Assembly (NCBI GenBank): GCA_025965295.1
Contig: JAOPXF010000140.1
Coordinates: 1 to 15,891, forward strand
Length of the DNA: 15,891 nt
Source of the DNA: Nocardioides sp.
GTDB taxonomy: Bacteria; Actinomycetota; Actinomycetes; Propionibacteriales; Nocardioidaceae
Direction of reading: 5' to 3'
The stretch's first letter is position 1. Every line of letters begins with the position of its first letter. The position numbers and the translations under genes are program-made. Shown here in pieces: positions 1-5,828 of the stretch. The notes under the pieces were generated by a model, which did not search any database, was not told where the DNA came from, and saw only the letters and a list, made by a program, of their open reading frames with translations.

Positions 1-338
1 ACCACGCGCCGGTCTTCGTGCTCACGCATCACCAGCGCGACCCGATCCAGATGGACGGGGGGACGACCTTCCACTTCGTCACCGAGGGCTTCGACGCGGC
101 GTACGCCGCAGCCTGCGAGGCGGCGGGCGACGGGGGCGTGGACATCGCCGGTGGGGCCGCCACCGTGCGGCAGGCACTGATCGCCGGCGTGATCGACGAG
201 CTCACCCTCGACATCGCGCCCGTCCTGCTCGGCTCGGGCGAGCGGATCTTCGACGGGGTGGAGTCCTTCGCCTTCGAGCCCGTCGAAGTCCTCCATTCAC
301 CGCTGACCACCCACATCCGCTACCGCCGTGCCGGCTGA
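1..338 (+). CDS. Dihydrofolate reductase family protein (RibD C-terminal domain), 5' truncated
   Basis: Only the C-terminal ~112 codons are present; the reading frame is open from base 3 and the gene starts before the window. The visible part matches the end of the RibD_C/DHFR-like fold: the GGVDIAGGAATVRQAL stretch resembles the NADPH-binding glycine motif, and DELTLDIAPVLLGSGERIFDG is typical of the YyaP/YwjB-type 'dihydrofolate reductase family' proteins. Such proteins are NAD(P)H-dependent reductases of mostly unknown substrate; true folate reduction is not implied. The TGA stop (336-338) lies 16 nt before the preferred start of arr, so the two are probably cotranscribed. The family call is firm, the substrate is unknown. 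Confidence 0.85.
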   Translation, partial: HAPVFVLTHHQRDPIQMDGGTTFHFVTEGFDAAYAAACEAAGDGGVDIAGGAATVRQALIAGVIDELTLDIAPVLLGSGERIFDGVESFAFEPVEVLHSPLTTHIRYRRAG

Positions 339-354
339 CAGCGGGGAGTCACCT

Positions 355-789
355 GTGAGCGCGTCGAGAGAGCCGGTGGCCTTCGAGGTCTACGAGGCCG
401 GTGTCTACCTGCACGGCACGAAGGCCGACCTGGCGGTGGGCGACCTGCTCGTGCCCGGTCGGGAGTCCAACTTCGAGGCAAGCCGGGTGATGAACCACGT
501 CTACTTCACCGCGACCCTCGACGCCGCCGTGTGGGGCGCCGAGCTCGCTGCGGGTGAGGGGCGGGGGCGGGTCTACGTCGTCGAGCCGACGGGCGACTTC
601 GAGGACGACCCCAACGTCACCGACAAGAGGTTCCCCGGCAACCCGACGCAGTCCTTCCGCAGCCGCGAACCGGTGCGCGTCCTTGGCGAGATCGTCGACT
701 GGCCCGGTCACTCGACCGAGAAGCTCCAGGCCATGAGGGACGGCCTCGAGGCGCTGCGGCGGCAGGGCGCGGCACAGATCGAGGACTGA
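355..789 (+). CDS. arr: Rifampin ADP-ribosyltransferase (Arr)
   Basis: This 144-residue cytoplasmic enzyme would transfer ADP-ribose from NAD+ to the C23 hydroxyl of rifamycins, which inactivates them. It matches the Arr family along its whole length. The HGTKADLAVGDLL, HVYFTATLDAAVWGAELA, EPTGDFEDDPNVTDKRFPGNP and GHSTEKLQAMRDGLEAL segments are all recognisable. His20, Tyr50 and Asp85 fall where the catalytic His/Tyr/Asp of mycobacterial Arr lie, so it looks intact. I chose GTG at 355 because GGGGAG sits 7-8 nt upstream; an in-frame GTG at 328 would add nine residues and overlap the previous gene. Chromosomal arr is common in environmental actinobacteria, so mobile origin is not implied. The upstream reductase is the likely operon partner. 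Confidence 0.95.
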   Translation: MSASREPVAFEVYEAGVYLHGTKADLAVGDLLVPGRESNFEASRVMNHVYFTATLDAAVWGAELAAGEGRGRVYVVEPTGDFEDDPNVTDKRFPGNPTQSFRSREPVRVLGEIVDWPGHSTEKLQAMRDGLEALRRQGAAQIED

Positions 790-800
790 GCAATCGGCCG

Positions 801-816
801 CAGGTGGACCGACCTG
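801..816. terminator. Possible weak bidirectional terminator hairpin
   Basis: The 28-nt gap between the convergent arr and the sigma-partner gene holds CAGGT-GGACCG-ACCTG, a perfect 5-bp stem with a 6-nt loop. There is no U tract on either strand. Its placement between two stop codons is the main support; the stem is short enough to be chance. Confidence 0.3.
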
Positions 817-817
817 G

Positions 818-1705
818 TCAGCTCGTCCAGACGGGATCGGTGACGATCTCGCGGACCTGGTCCATCGTGAGCGCGGGCACGTCGGCAGGGTCGTGGACCG
901 TGTCCGGGCGGTCCGCCCGGGTCCCCTCGGCGACGTAGAGCTCCACCTGCCCACCACCGGGAACGGCGATCGTGGCGAGGACGTAGGTCCTGTCGGTGGG
1001 CTCTTCCTCCCCGTTCACGATCGTCTGCTCGGTCTTCTCGGTGACGACGCCGACCAGGCTGCCGTCCTCGGACCGGATCTCCTCACAGGCCGTGTGACCG
1101 GAGAGCTCGTCGCAGGGCTTCACCGCCTGCATGGACCCGGACCCTTCCGTGGAACACCTCGCCCCGGCAGCGACGTCCGCGAGCGTCATCCTCCCGCCCG
1201 GCGTGCCGGGAGGGGGGACCAGCGTGAGGCTGGCGAAGTCCGCGTCGTCGCCGGTGACGAGGTTGCCACCCCACGTGCCGCTCCAGTCGTCGTTCGTCTC
1301 GCCGATCCGGATGCCGTCGGGCAGGAGCGCTGACAGGTCGGCCTCGATCTGCGCGGAGGACTTGCTCCACCATCCGGTCGCCGCGTCGCCGCACGGATCG
1401 TCCGTGGACCCGTCGGTGCCGGGAGCCGCCGTGGGGGGGCTCGTGGCAGCCGGATCGCTGGCCACCGGGGGACCGGAGGGGTCCTGGCCCGTCCAGCTGC
1501 CGGCGAACGCCGGCACGCTGAGCACGAGGGCGGTGGCCGCGGCGAGGCCGCCGGCGCCCTGGAGGAGACGGCGGTGGGTGCGCTGGCGGCGTCCGCGCGC
1601 GATCGCGGCGGGTACGACATCGGGGGCGCGCAGGCCGCCGACGGCGCGTTCCATGCGCTCGCTGAGGTGGGGGTCGTGTCCGTCGAGGGGTTCGCGGTCG
1701 TTCAT
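818..1705 (-). CDS. Membrane-anchored protein cotranscribed with the ECF sigma factor (possible regulator or effector)
   Basis: This 295-residue protein has no family I recognise. It has a charged, Arg-rich cytoplasmic part (about residues 1-50), one hydrophobic segment (LAAATALVLSVPAFAG), a Pro/Thr/Ser-rich linker, and an outer domain of about 190 residues with four cysteines (DDPC, GARC, VKPC, HTAC) that could form two disulfides. Its ATG overlaps the sigma factor stop by 4 nt (ATGA on the minus strand), so the two are translationally coupled. In actinobacteria, genes in this position after SigE-family sigma factors are often one-pass proteins with an intracellular N-terminus, and some act as anti-sigma factors. 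I see no ZAS zinc motif (HxxxCxxC) in the N-terminal part. An anti-sigma or sensing role is therefore inference from position and topology. Confidence 0.7.
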   Translation of the reverse strand: MNDREPLDGHDPHLSERMERAVGGLRAPDVVPAAIARGRRQRTHRRLLQGAGGLAAATALVLSVPAFAGSWTGQDPSGPPVASDPAATSPPTAAPGTDGSTDDPCGDAATGWWSKSSAQIEADLSALLPDGIRIGETNDDWSGTWGGNLVTGDDADFASLTLVPPPGTPGGRMTLADVAAGARCSTEGSGSMQAVKPCDELSGHTACEEIRSEDGSLVGVVTEKTEQTIVNGEEEPTDRTYVLATIAVPGGGQVELYVAEGTRADRPDTVHDPADVPALTMDQVREIVTDPVWTS

Positions 1706-2226
1706 GGGGTGCTCCTGGTGAGGTCGGTGTCGTCGGAGAGCAGCTCGCGCAGCCGGTGCAGCGCCCGGCCGGTGCGGTTCTTCACTGCTGACTCGGTGAG
1801 GTGCAGGTCGGCGGCCGTGGTGGCGACGCTGAGGTCGTGCCAGTAGCGCAGCACGACCACGGCGCGGTCCATCGGGGCGAGCTCGGCCAGGGCCGCCATC
1901 AGCGTCACCCGGTCGGCGACGTCCGCCGACGGCGCGGCGGTGCCGGAGTGCTGCTCGGGCAGCTCCGCCACGGGGAGCTCGCTGCTGCGGCGCAGTCGCC
2001 GTTCGGAGAGGAACGCGTTGATCAGGATGCGGTGCGAGTAGGCCACCGGGTCGTCGGTGGTGCGCAGCCGGCGCCAGCCGGCGAACATCTTGGCGAGCGT
2101 GGTCTGCAGCAGGTCCTCGGCCGCGTGGGGGGAGGTGGTCAGCAGGTAGGCGCTCCGGTAGAGCCGGTCGGACTGCTGGGACACGAACTCGGTGAACTCA
2201 GCGTCGTCTCGCCTGCTCCCTCGCAC
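1702..2226 (-). CDS. ECF RNA polymerase sigma factor, SigE family
   Basis: This 174-residue sigma-70 family factor has only regions 2 and 4. Region 2 spans about residues 12-80 (LYRSAYLLTTSPHAAEDLLQ, then the DPVAYSHRILINAFLSERR helix). Region 4 spans about 108-165 (LAPMDRAVVVLRYWHDLS, then the helix-turn-helix TTAADLHLTESAVKNRTGRA). The layout fits the actinobacterial SigE-family ECF group. The GTG start is well supported by AAAGGAGG ending 4 nt before it (2231-2238). The downstream gene overlaps by 4 nt and is probably its regulator. The upstream CorA gene lies 96 nt away on the same strand, so read-through from CorA or a private promoter are both possible. I could not find a convincing ECF-type promoter in that gap. 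Confidence 0.93.
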   Translation of the reverse strand: MRGSRRDDAEFTEFVSQQSDRLYRSAYLLTTSPHAAEDLLQTTLAKMFAGWRRLRTTDDPVAYSHRILINAFLSERRLRRSSELPVAELPEQHSGTAAPSADVADRVTLMAALAELAPMDRAVVVLRYWHDLSVATTAADLHLTESAVKNRTGRALHRLRELLSDDTDLTRSTP

Positions 2227-2230
2227 GGTG

Positions 2231-2238
2231 CCTCCTTT
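2231..2238 (-). promoter_or_regulatory. Strong Shine-Dalgarno of the sigma factor gene
   Basis: On the minus strand AAAGGAGG is followed by CACC and the GTG at 2226. This is the strongest ribosome binding site in the window. It stands out because many neighbouring genes have none. Confidence 0.85.
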
Positions 2239-2322
2239 CGGTCGGGGCCAGCTGGGTACGTCGAGAAGACGCGCCAGGGCCCCGGAGAGGTCTCACCCGA
2301 CTTCGGACCGGGGGAGCGGTGC

Positions 2323-3294
2323 CTAGAGCCAGTCCCGGCGCTTGAAGCTGAGGTAGAGCGCGAGAGACAGCGCGACGATGAGCACCGAGGACGTGATGAA
2401 GCCCGACTGGGCGGCGAAGCCGGGGTAGGGCAGGTTCTGGCCGTAGAAGCCCGTGATCGCGGTGGGTACGGCGATGATCGCGGCCCAGCTGGTGACCTTC
2501 TTGGTGATGATGTTGAGCCGGTTGCCCTGGATGGTCAGGTTGGTCTCGAGGATCGTGTTCACGAGGTCGCGCAGGCTCTCGGTCCACTCGGTCGCCCGCA
2601 GCACGTGGTCGTAGACGTCCTGGAAGTAGGGCATCAGCTCGTCGGGGACCAGGTCGACGTCGCGTCGCATCAGCGTGTTGACGACCTCCCGCATCGGCAG
2701 CACCACGCGGCGCAGCTGCACCAGGCTTTTGCGCAGCTCGAAGCTGCGGCGCTGGACGTCCTGGTCGTGCGGGCGGTCGTCGAAGAGCAGGTCCTCGAGC
2801 TGCTCGATCTGGTCGTCGAGGGACTCCACCGCCTCGAAGTGTCCGTCGACGACGAAGTCCAGCAGGCCGTGCACGAGGGCGCCGACCCCGAACTTCGTGA
2901 GGTCGGCCTCGTCGTCCCACCGGGTCAGCAGCGCGTCGATCGGGAACGCGTCGTCCCGGCGTACCGTGACGAGCGCGGTCGGCGTGATGAACGCGGAGAT
3001 CTCACCCGTGACGAGCCGGCCACTCTCCACGTCGAGCCGGACCGAGTAGGCGTTGAGGAAGTCGTGTCCCTCGTAGCGGTCGACCTTGGGTCGCTGCCGG
3101 CCCTGCGCGGCGTCCTCCACGGCCAGCCGGTGCAGGCCCAGCTCGTCTCCCACCAGCTGCAGGTCGTCGAGGTCCTCCGCGGAGAGGTCCACCCACACGA
3201 CGGCGGAGGTGTCCGCGAGGTGCTCGGACACGTCGGCGATCGGGAAGTCCTCGTCGGTCAGGACTCCGTCGCGGTAGCAGCGGGTGTGGGGCAC
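2323..3294 (-). CDS. corA: CorA-family magnesium/divalent cation channel
   Basis: This 323-residue protein is the usual CorA length. It has a long acidic/helical cytoplasmic domain (residues 1 to about 265) that includes the conserved YxxDVxDHxxR-like stretch (FQDVYDHVLRATEWTESL, about 224-241). Two C-terminal membrane helices follow, about 268-284 and 299-316, with a basic tail (KRRDWL). CorA forms homopentameric channels for Mg2+, Co2+ and Ni2+ uptake. The pore signature, normally YGMN, is Y284-G285-Q286-N287 followed by LPYPGF; actinobacterial CorA proteins often carry this GQN variant. The open frame runs on upstream to 4401, but that part is antisense to the MFS gene. GTG 3294 fits the family's N-terminus and lies 6 nt after a GATACT box, which suggests a leaderless mRNA. 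Confidence 0.93.
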   Translation of the reverse strand: MPHTRCYRDGVLTDEDFPIADVSEHLADTSAVVWVDLSAEDLDDLQLVGDELGLHRLAVEDAAQGRQRPKVDRYEGHDFLNAYSVRLDVESGRLVTGEISAFITPTALVTVRRDDAFPIDALLTRWDDEADLTKFGVGALVHGLLDFVVDGHFEAVESLDDQIEQLEDLLFDDRPHDQDVQRRSFELRKSLVQLRRVVLPMREVVNTLMRRDVDLVPDELMPYFQDVYDHVLRATEWTESLRDLVNTILETNLTIQGNRLNIITKKVTSWAAIIAVPTAITGFYGQNLPYPGFAAQSGFITSSVLIVALSLALYLSFKRRDWL

Positions 3295-3300
3295 GCGCCC

Positions 3301-3306
3301 AGTATC
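3301..3306 (-). promoter_or_regulatory. Putative -10 box of corA (leaderless promoter)
   Basis: The minus strand reads GATACT, then GGGCGC, then the GTG start at 3294. This spacing puts the transcription start on or next to the start codon, and no Shine-Dalgarno is visible. A TTGACG lies at 3328-3333, overlapping the MFS stop codon, but the 21-nt spacer is too long for a standard -35. The -35 is therefore unassigned. Confidence 0.5.
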
Positions 3307-3329
3307 CCCGCCCGGGGGCGGCGGCCGCG

Positions 3330-4550
3330 TCAAGCCGTATGGCGAGGGACTTGTTCCTGTGTCTTGTCGTTCGTCTCGAGGGATCCCATGTCGATGATCA
3401 GCCAGAGCAGGCCAGTCGCGCAGGCGCCCGCGGCTGCGACGAGTGCCCACGTGGTGCTGGTCGCCGCAGCGATGGAGCCTGCGAGTACCGCTGCGAGGGG
3501 GATGCCTCCGATACCGACGAGGTTGGTGACGCTCGAGACGCGTCCGAGCAGGGCGTCGGGGGTGCGTTCTTGTCGGACGGTGACAGCGGTGATGTTGAAG
3601 AGCATGGACCCGATGCCGAGGAGCGCCATCCCAACGCCCACGAAGTAGACGTTGGCGGCGATCGCGACAGTGAGCAGGCTCGCTGTACCGATGGAGGCGG
3701 CCAGCAGCAGGCAGGCCCGTGCCCCGAAGCGGCCGTGAACCCTGGGCATCAGCCGTGTGCCGACCAGGCACCCGGCCGCGTAGACGGTGAAGAGCACGCC
3801 GTAGGCGCTGATGGGAGCGCCCAGTGCGTTGACGACGTGCAGCACCAGTACCGCCTGGAGCATGCCGGTGGAGGAGGCCAACAGCAACGTGGTGACGGCG
3901 AGCGAACGCAGGACCCTGTCGGTGAAGACCGCCCGGAGTCCTTCGCGGATGTCGGAGCCGACGGTGGTCGGTCGCGCTTCGTCGCGGCAGGGCGGGCGCT
4001 CGGGGAGCCTTCGCAGGCAGAGCACGGAGACCAGCATGGATACCGACTGGACGGCGAACGGCGCAAGGGCGGTAAGCGGGAACAGGAGGCCGCCGAGTGC
4101 CGGCCCGACGAAGCCGCCCGCGACGACGGACATGGTCTGGATGTGGCCGTTTGCCCGCCCGAGGTCCTCGCGTTCCACGAGGGACGGGAGCATCGCGGGC
4201 GACGCGGCGCGGAACGCCACGATCGCCGTGCCCTCGAGGAACGCGACCGCGAGCAAGGCGGGGACGCTCTGCGCGTGGAACAAGACAAGCGCCATCAGCG
4301 TGGCCGCAAGTGCGGCCCGGGACGCGTCGGCGACCCACAAGACGGTACGGCGATCCATGCGATCGACGAGCGCGCCCGCGTGGAGGCTGAACAGCAGCCA
4401 TGGGAGTCCGAGCGCTGCCGGGACGAGCGCGACCAGGACCGGGTCGGTGGTCAGGCCCAGAACAAACAACGGCATGGCCGTGGTGGCGATGCCGTCGGCG
4501 AGGGAGCCGGAGGTGTTCGAGCCGACGAACCAGCGGAACTCAGGTCTCAT
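3330..4550 (-). CDS. MFS transporter, MFS_3 / DHA3-type exporter
   Basis: This 406-residue integral membrane protein has about 12 hydrophobic segments. It opens with FRWFVGSNTSGSLADGIAT and has a motif A-like loop, GALVDRMDRRTVL, between helices 2 and 3. These fit the EntS/macrolide-efflux type of proton-driven exporter; the substrate cannot be read from sequence. The ATG at 4550 has AGAAGG 7 nt upstream. The frame continues upstream to 4835, but that part is antisense to the antitoxin gene. It is divergent from the Phd/YefM gene across a 52-nt AT-rich intergenic region with an operator-like repeat. Composition of this gene and its neighbour is visibly less G/C-extreme than the flanks, which may mark later acquisition. 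Confidence 0.9.
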   Translation of the reverse strand: MRPEFRWFVGSNTSGSLADGIATTAMPLFVLGLTTDPVLVALVPAALGLPWLLFSLHAGALVDRMDRRTVLWVADASRAALAATLMALVLFHAQSVPALLAVAFLEGTAIVAFRAASPAMLPSLVEREDLGRANGHIQTMSVVAGGFVGPALGGLLFPLTALAPFAVQSVSMLVSVLCLRRLPERPPCRDEARPTTVGSDIREGLRAVFTDRVLRSLAVTTLLLASSTGMLQAVLVLHVVNALGAPISAYGVLFTVYAAGCLVGTRLMPRVHGRFGARACLLLAASIGTASLLTVAIAANVYFVGVGMALLGIGSMLFNITAVTVRQERTPDALLGRVSSVTNLVGIGGIPLAAVLAGSIAAATSTTWALVAAAGACATGLLWLIIDMGSLETNDKTQEQVPRHTA

Positions 4551-4570
4551 CACTGCGCCTTCTGATGATC

Positions 4571-4585
4571 TGTACGTTTTGTACA
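4571..4585. promoter_or_regulatory. Operator-like inverted repeat TGTAC-N5-GTACA
   Basis: A perfect 5-bp inverted repeat (TGTAC GTTTT GTACA) lies between the divergent exporter and antitoxin genes. Its right arm is part of a full TGTACA hexamer (4580-4585), and a degenerate TGTATC follows at 4588. The E. coli YefM-YoeB operator is built from palindromes with a TGTACA core, so this is a good candidate site for the adjacent Phd/YefM protein. It lies 17-32 nt before the antitoxin start and 21-35 nt before the exporter start, so one bound dimer could affect both promoters. Confidence 0.65.
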
Positions 4586-4589
4586 GTTG

Positions 4590-4596
4590 TATCATA
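4590..4596. promoter_or_regulatory. Overlapping divergent -10 elements
   Basis: TATCAT (plus strand, 4590-4595) lies 7 nt before the antitoxin ATG, consistent with a leaderless transcript because there is no Shine-Dalgarno. On the minus strand the same bases read TATGAT (4596-4591). That would start the exporter mRNA near the operator and leave a short leader containing AGAAGG. No good -35 hexamer is seen for either, so activity depends on inference from spacing and AT content. Confidence 0.4.
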
Positions 4597-4602
4597 TTGG
4601 GC

Positions 4603-4881
4603 ATGCGGGAGATTCCGGTGACCGAAGCACGGGCGCAGTTGTCCGACCTCGTCAGCCAAGTGGCCTTCGGGGGTGAGCCGGTTGTCCTCACGCGGCACGG
4701 CAAGCCCCTTGTCGCACTCGTGCCGGCTGCGCTGCTGAGTGAGGTCGAGGCGGGCTCCCGCGAGTCGAGCTCGCGCGACCTACCTCTCGTTCTTGATGTC
4801 TCCACGCCCGGAACTGGCAGCCAGGACCAGTACACGATCGCCGCACGCCATCGCGACGCAGACGCGCCTCCCCGCCCCTGA
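4603..4881 (+). CDS. Orphan Phd/YefM-family antitoxin (possible regulator of the divergent exporter)
   Basis: This 92-residue protein has a typical Phd/YefM DNA-binding and dimerisation domain in residues 1-45. Its marks are the REIPVTEARAQLSDLVSQV helix and the GGEPVVLTRHGKPLVALVP strands. The C-terminal half, which in antitoxins wraps the toxin, is a Ser/Asp/Pro-rich stretch with no recognisable toxin-binding pattern. No Doc, YoeB, RelE or VapC gene follows; the next gene is a VOC protein 71 nt on. With the TGTACA-type repeat just upstream and the divergent MFS gene, the likeliest role is autorepression plus control of the exporter. ATG 4603 is the first residue of the conserved domain and lacks a Shine-Dalgarno. 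A decayed toxin-antitoxin pair is the alternative. Confidence 0.85.
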   Translation: MREIPVTEARAQLSDLVSQVAFGGEPVVLTRHGKPLVALVPAALLSEVEAGSRESSSRDLPLVLDVSTPGTGSQDQYTIAARHRDADAPPRP

Positions 4882-4952
4882 ACGGGGCACAGTCATCCGT
4901 GCCGCTGCGCGATTCCTCGACACCACCGGGTGAGCATCGGAGGATGGCAGCC

Positions 4953-5393
4953 ATGTCACACATCAAGAGCTTCGACCACGTCGGGATCACGGTCGACGAC
5001 CTCGACGCTGCGGAGGCGTTCTTCGTCGGCCTGGGTCTCGAGGTCGAGGGCCGGATGTCCATGGAGGGCGAGTTCCTGGACACGGTCTGCGGCATCCCGG
5101 ACTCGCGGACCGAGGTCGTCTTCCTGCGTCCGCCCGGCGGGGGGACCGGGGTCGAGCTCGGGCGCTTCATCAGGCCCGACCACCTGCCCGGGTCGCCGGC
5201 CGCGATGGCGAACGAGCTGGGACTGCGCAACATCTGCTTCGAGGTCGACGACCTGCGGACGATCGTCGACGGCCTGGCCGCCGACGGGTACGGACTGGTC
5301 GGTGGCGTCGGCCAGCACGAGAACAGCTGGCTGATGGCCTACGTCCGCGGGCCCGAGGGGATCGTCGTCGCGCTGGCCGAGCGGATCGGCTGA
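4953..5393 (+). CDS. VOC superfamily (glyoxalase/bleomycin-resistance fold) protein
   Basis: This 146-residue protein consists of two beta-alpha-beta-beta-beta modules. Module 1 runs from FDHVGITVDDLDAAEAFF to GVELGRF and module 2 from LRNICFEVDDL to YVRGPEGIVVALAERI. Module 1 keeps the usual metal ligands, His9 and Glu68. In module 2 the equivalent positions are Asn93 and Ala140, so a standard four-ligand site is absent. It may bind metal differently or act as a binding protein. I chose ATG 4953 because GGAGG lies 9 nt upstream; ATG 4944 would directly abut that sequence. The substrate is unknown. It stands alone between the antitoxin and a hairpin terminator. Confidence 0.88.
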   Translation: MSHIKSFDHVGITVDDLDAAEAFFVGLGLEVEGRMSMEGEFLDTVCGIPDSRTEVVFLRPPGGGTGVELGRFIRPDHLPGSPAAMANELGLRNICFEVDDLRTIVDGLAADGYGLVGGVGQHENSWLMAYVRGPEGIVVALAERIG

Positions 5394-5403
5394 CGCCCTC
5401 GAC

Positions 5404-5424
5404 GCGGCGGCGCGAACCCGCCGC
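5404..5424. terminator. Bidirectional terminator hairpin between VOC and GtrA genes
   Basis: GCGGCGG, loop CGCGAAC, CCGCCGC: a perfect 7-bp G/C stem with a 7-nt loop and no U tract. It fills most of the 31-nt gap between the convergent genes and touches the GtrA stop codon. U-less hairpins of this kind are usual in high-GC actinobacteria. Confidence 0.65.
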
Positions 5425-5802
5425 TCACGACGGCGACTCGACGTGGGCCCGCGGCCACACCAGCAGGCGGTAGGCGAAGAAGTTCACGACGACCGTGAGC
5501 CCGGTGGCCAGGAGCTTCGCCACCGGCGCCGGCCCGGCGAACAGCAGCAGGTGGATCAGCACGGGCTGCAGGAGCCACATGGTGGTGCCGGTCGTCGCCA
5601 CGAACCGCACGGCCTGCCGCCACCCCAGCCGGGCGCCGTCGAAGACGAAGATCCCGTTGACGGTGAAGCTGAAGGCCATGCCGGTGCTGGTCGAGACCAG
5701 GTTGGCGAGCGTGATCCCGAGCTGTCCGTGCAGCACCGTGAACACGGCCACGTCGATGGCGGTGTTGAGCACGCCCACCGCGGCGAACCGGTACGCCGGC
5801 AC
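5425..5802 (-). CDS. gtrA: GtrA family membrane protein (putative polyprenyl-phosphate sugar flippase)
   Basis: This protein of about 125 residues has four hydrophobic helices in the GtrA pattern: YRFAAVGVLNTAIDVAVFTVL, then LANLVSTSTGMAFSFTVNGIFVF, then an AVRFVATTGTTMWLLQPVLI segment, then KLLATGLTVVVNFFAYRLLVW. GtrA proteins are thought to flip lipid-linked sugars across the membrane. The start is uncertain. GTG 5802 is the only standard start near the fold. The frame is open upstream and could begin at CTG 5832, which overlaps the stop of the GT2 gene and would add ten residues typical of this family's N-terminus. It is the last gene of the glycosyltransferase operon. The function is inferred from family and neighbours. 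Confidence 0.85.
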   Translation of the reverse strand: MPAYRFAAVGVLNTAIDVAVFTVLHGQLGITLANLVSTSTGMAFSFTVNGIFVFDGARLGWRQAVRFVATTGTTMWLLQPVLIHLLLFAGPAPVAKLLATGLTVVVNFFAYRLLVWPRAHVESPS

Positions 5803-5828
5803 GTCCAGCGCCGCGCGCAGTCGCTGTC

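Noticed and set aside
2248..2255. CCAGCTGG palindrome upstream of the sigma factor gene
   Set aside because: An isolated 8-bp palindrome is expected by chance in this composition and no -35/-10 relation could be shown.
3308..3321. CCGCC-N4-GGCGG hairpin between the MFS stop and corA start
   Set aside because: Only a 5-bp stem in a G/C run and it overlaps the proposed corA promoter spacer; not convincing as a terminator.
1801..3648. Long plus-strand open frame antisense to the sigma factor and corA genes
   Set aside because: It is rich in Gly/Val/Arg/Glu without any domain, and lies opposite well-recognised genes; such shadows are normal in G/C-rich DNA.
3295..4401. Upstream extension of the corA frame
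   Set aside because: It is antisense-frame noise over the MFS gene; CorA length and the promoter-like box fix the start at 3294.
4551..4835. N-terminal extension of the MFS protein
   Set aside because: The extra part overlaps the antitoxin gene in antisense and lacks membrane character; ATG 4550 has a Shine-Dalgarno and begins the conserved N-terminus.
4882..4952. A toxin gene or toxin remnant after the antitoxin
   Set aside because: All three plus frames give only short peptides with no Doc, RelE/YoeB or PIN-domain pattern; the VOC gene follows directly.
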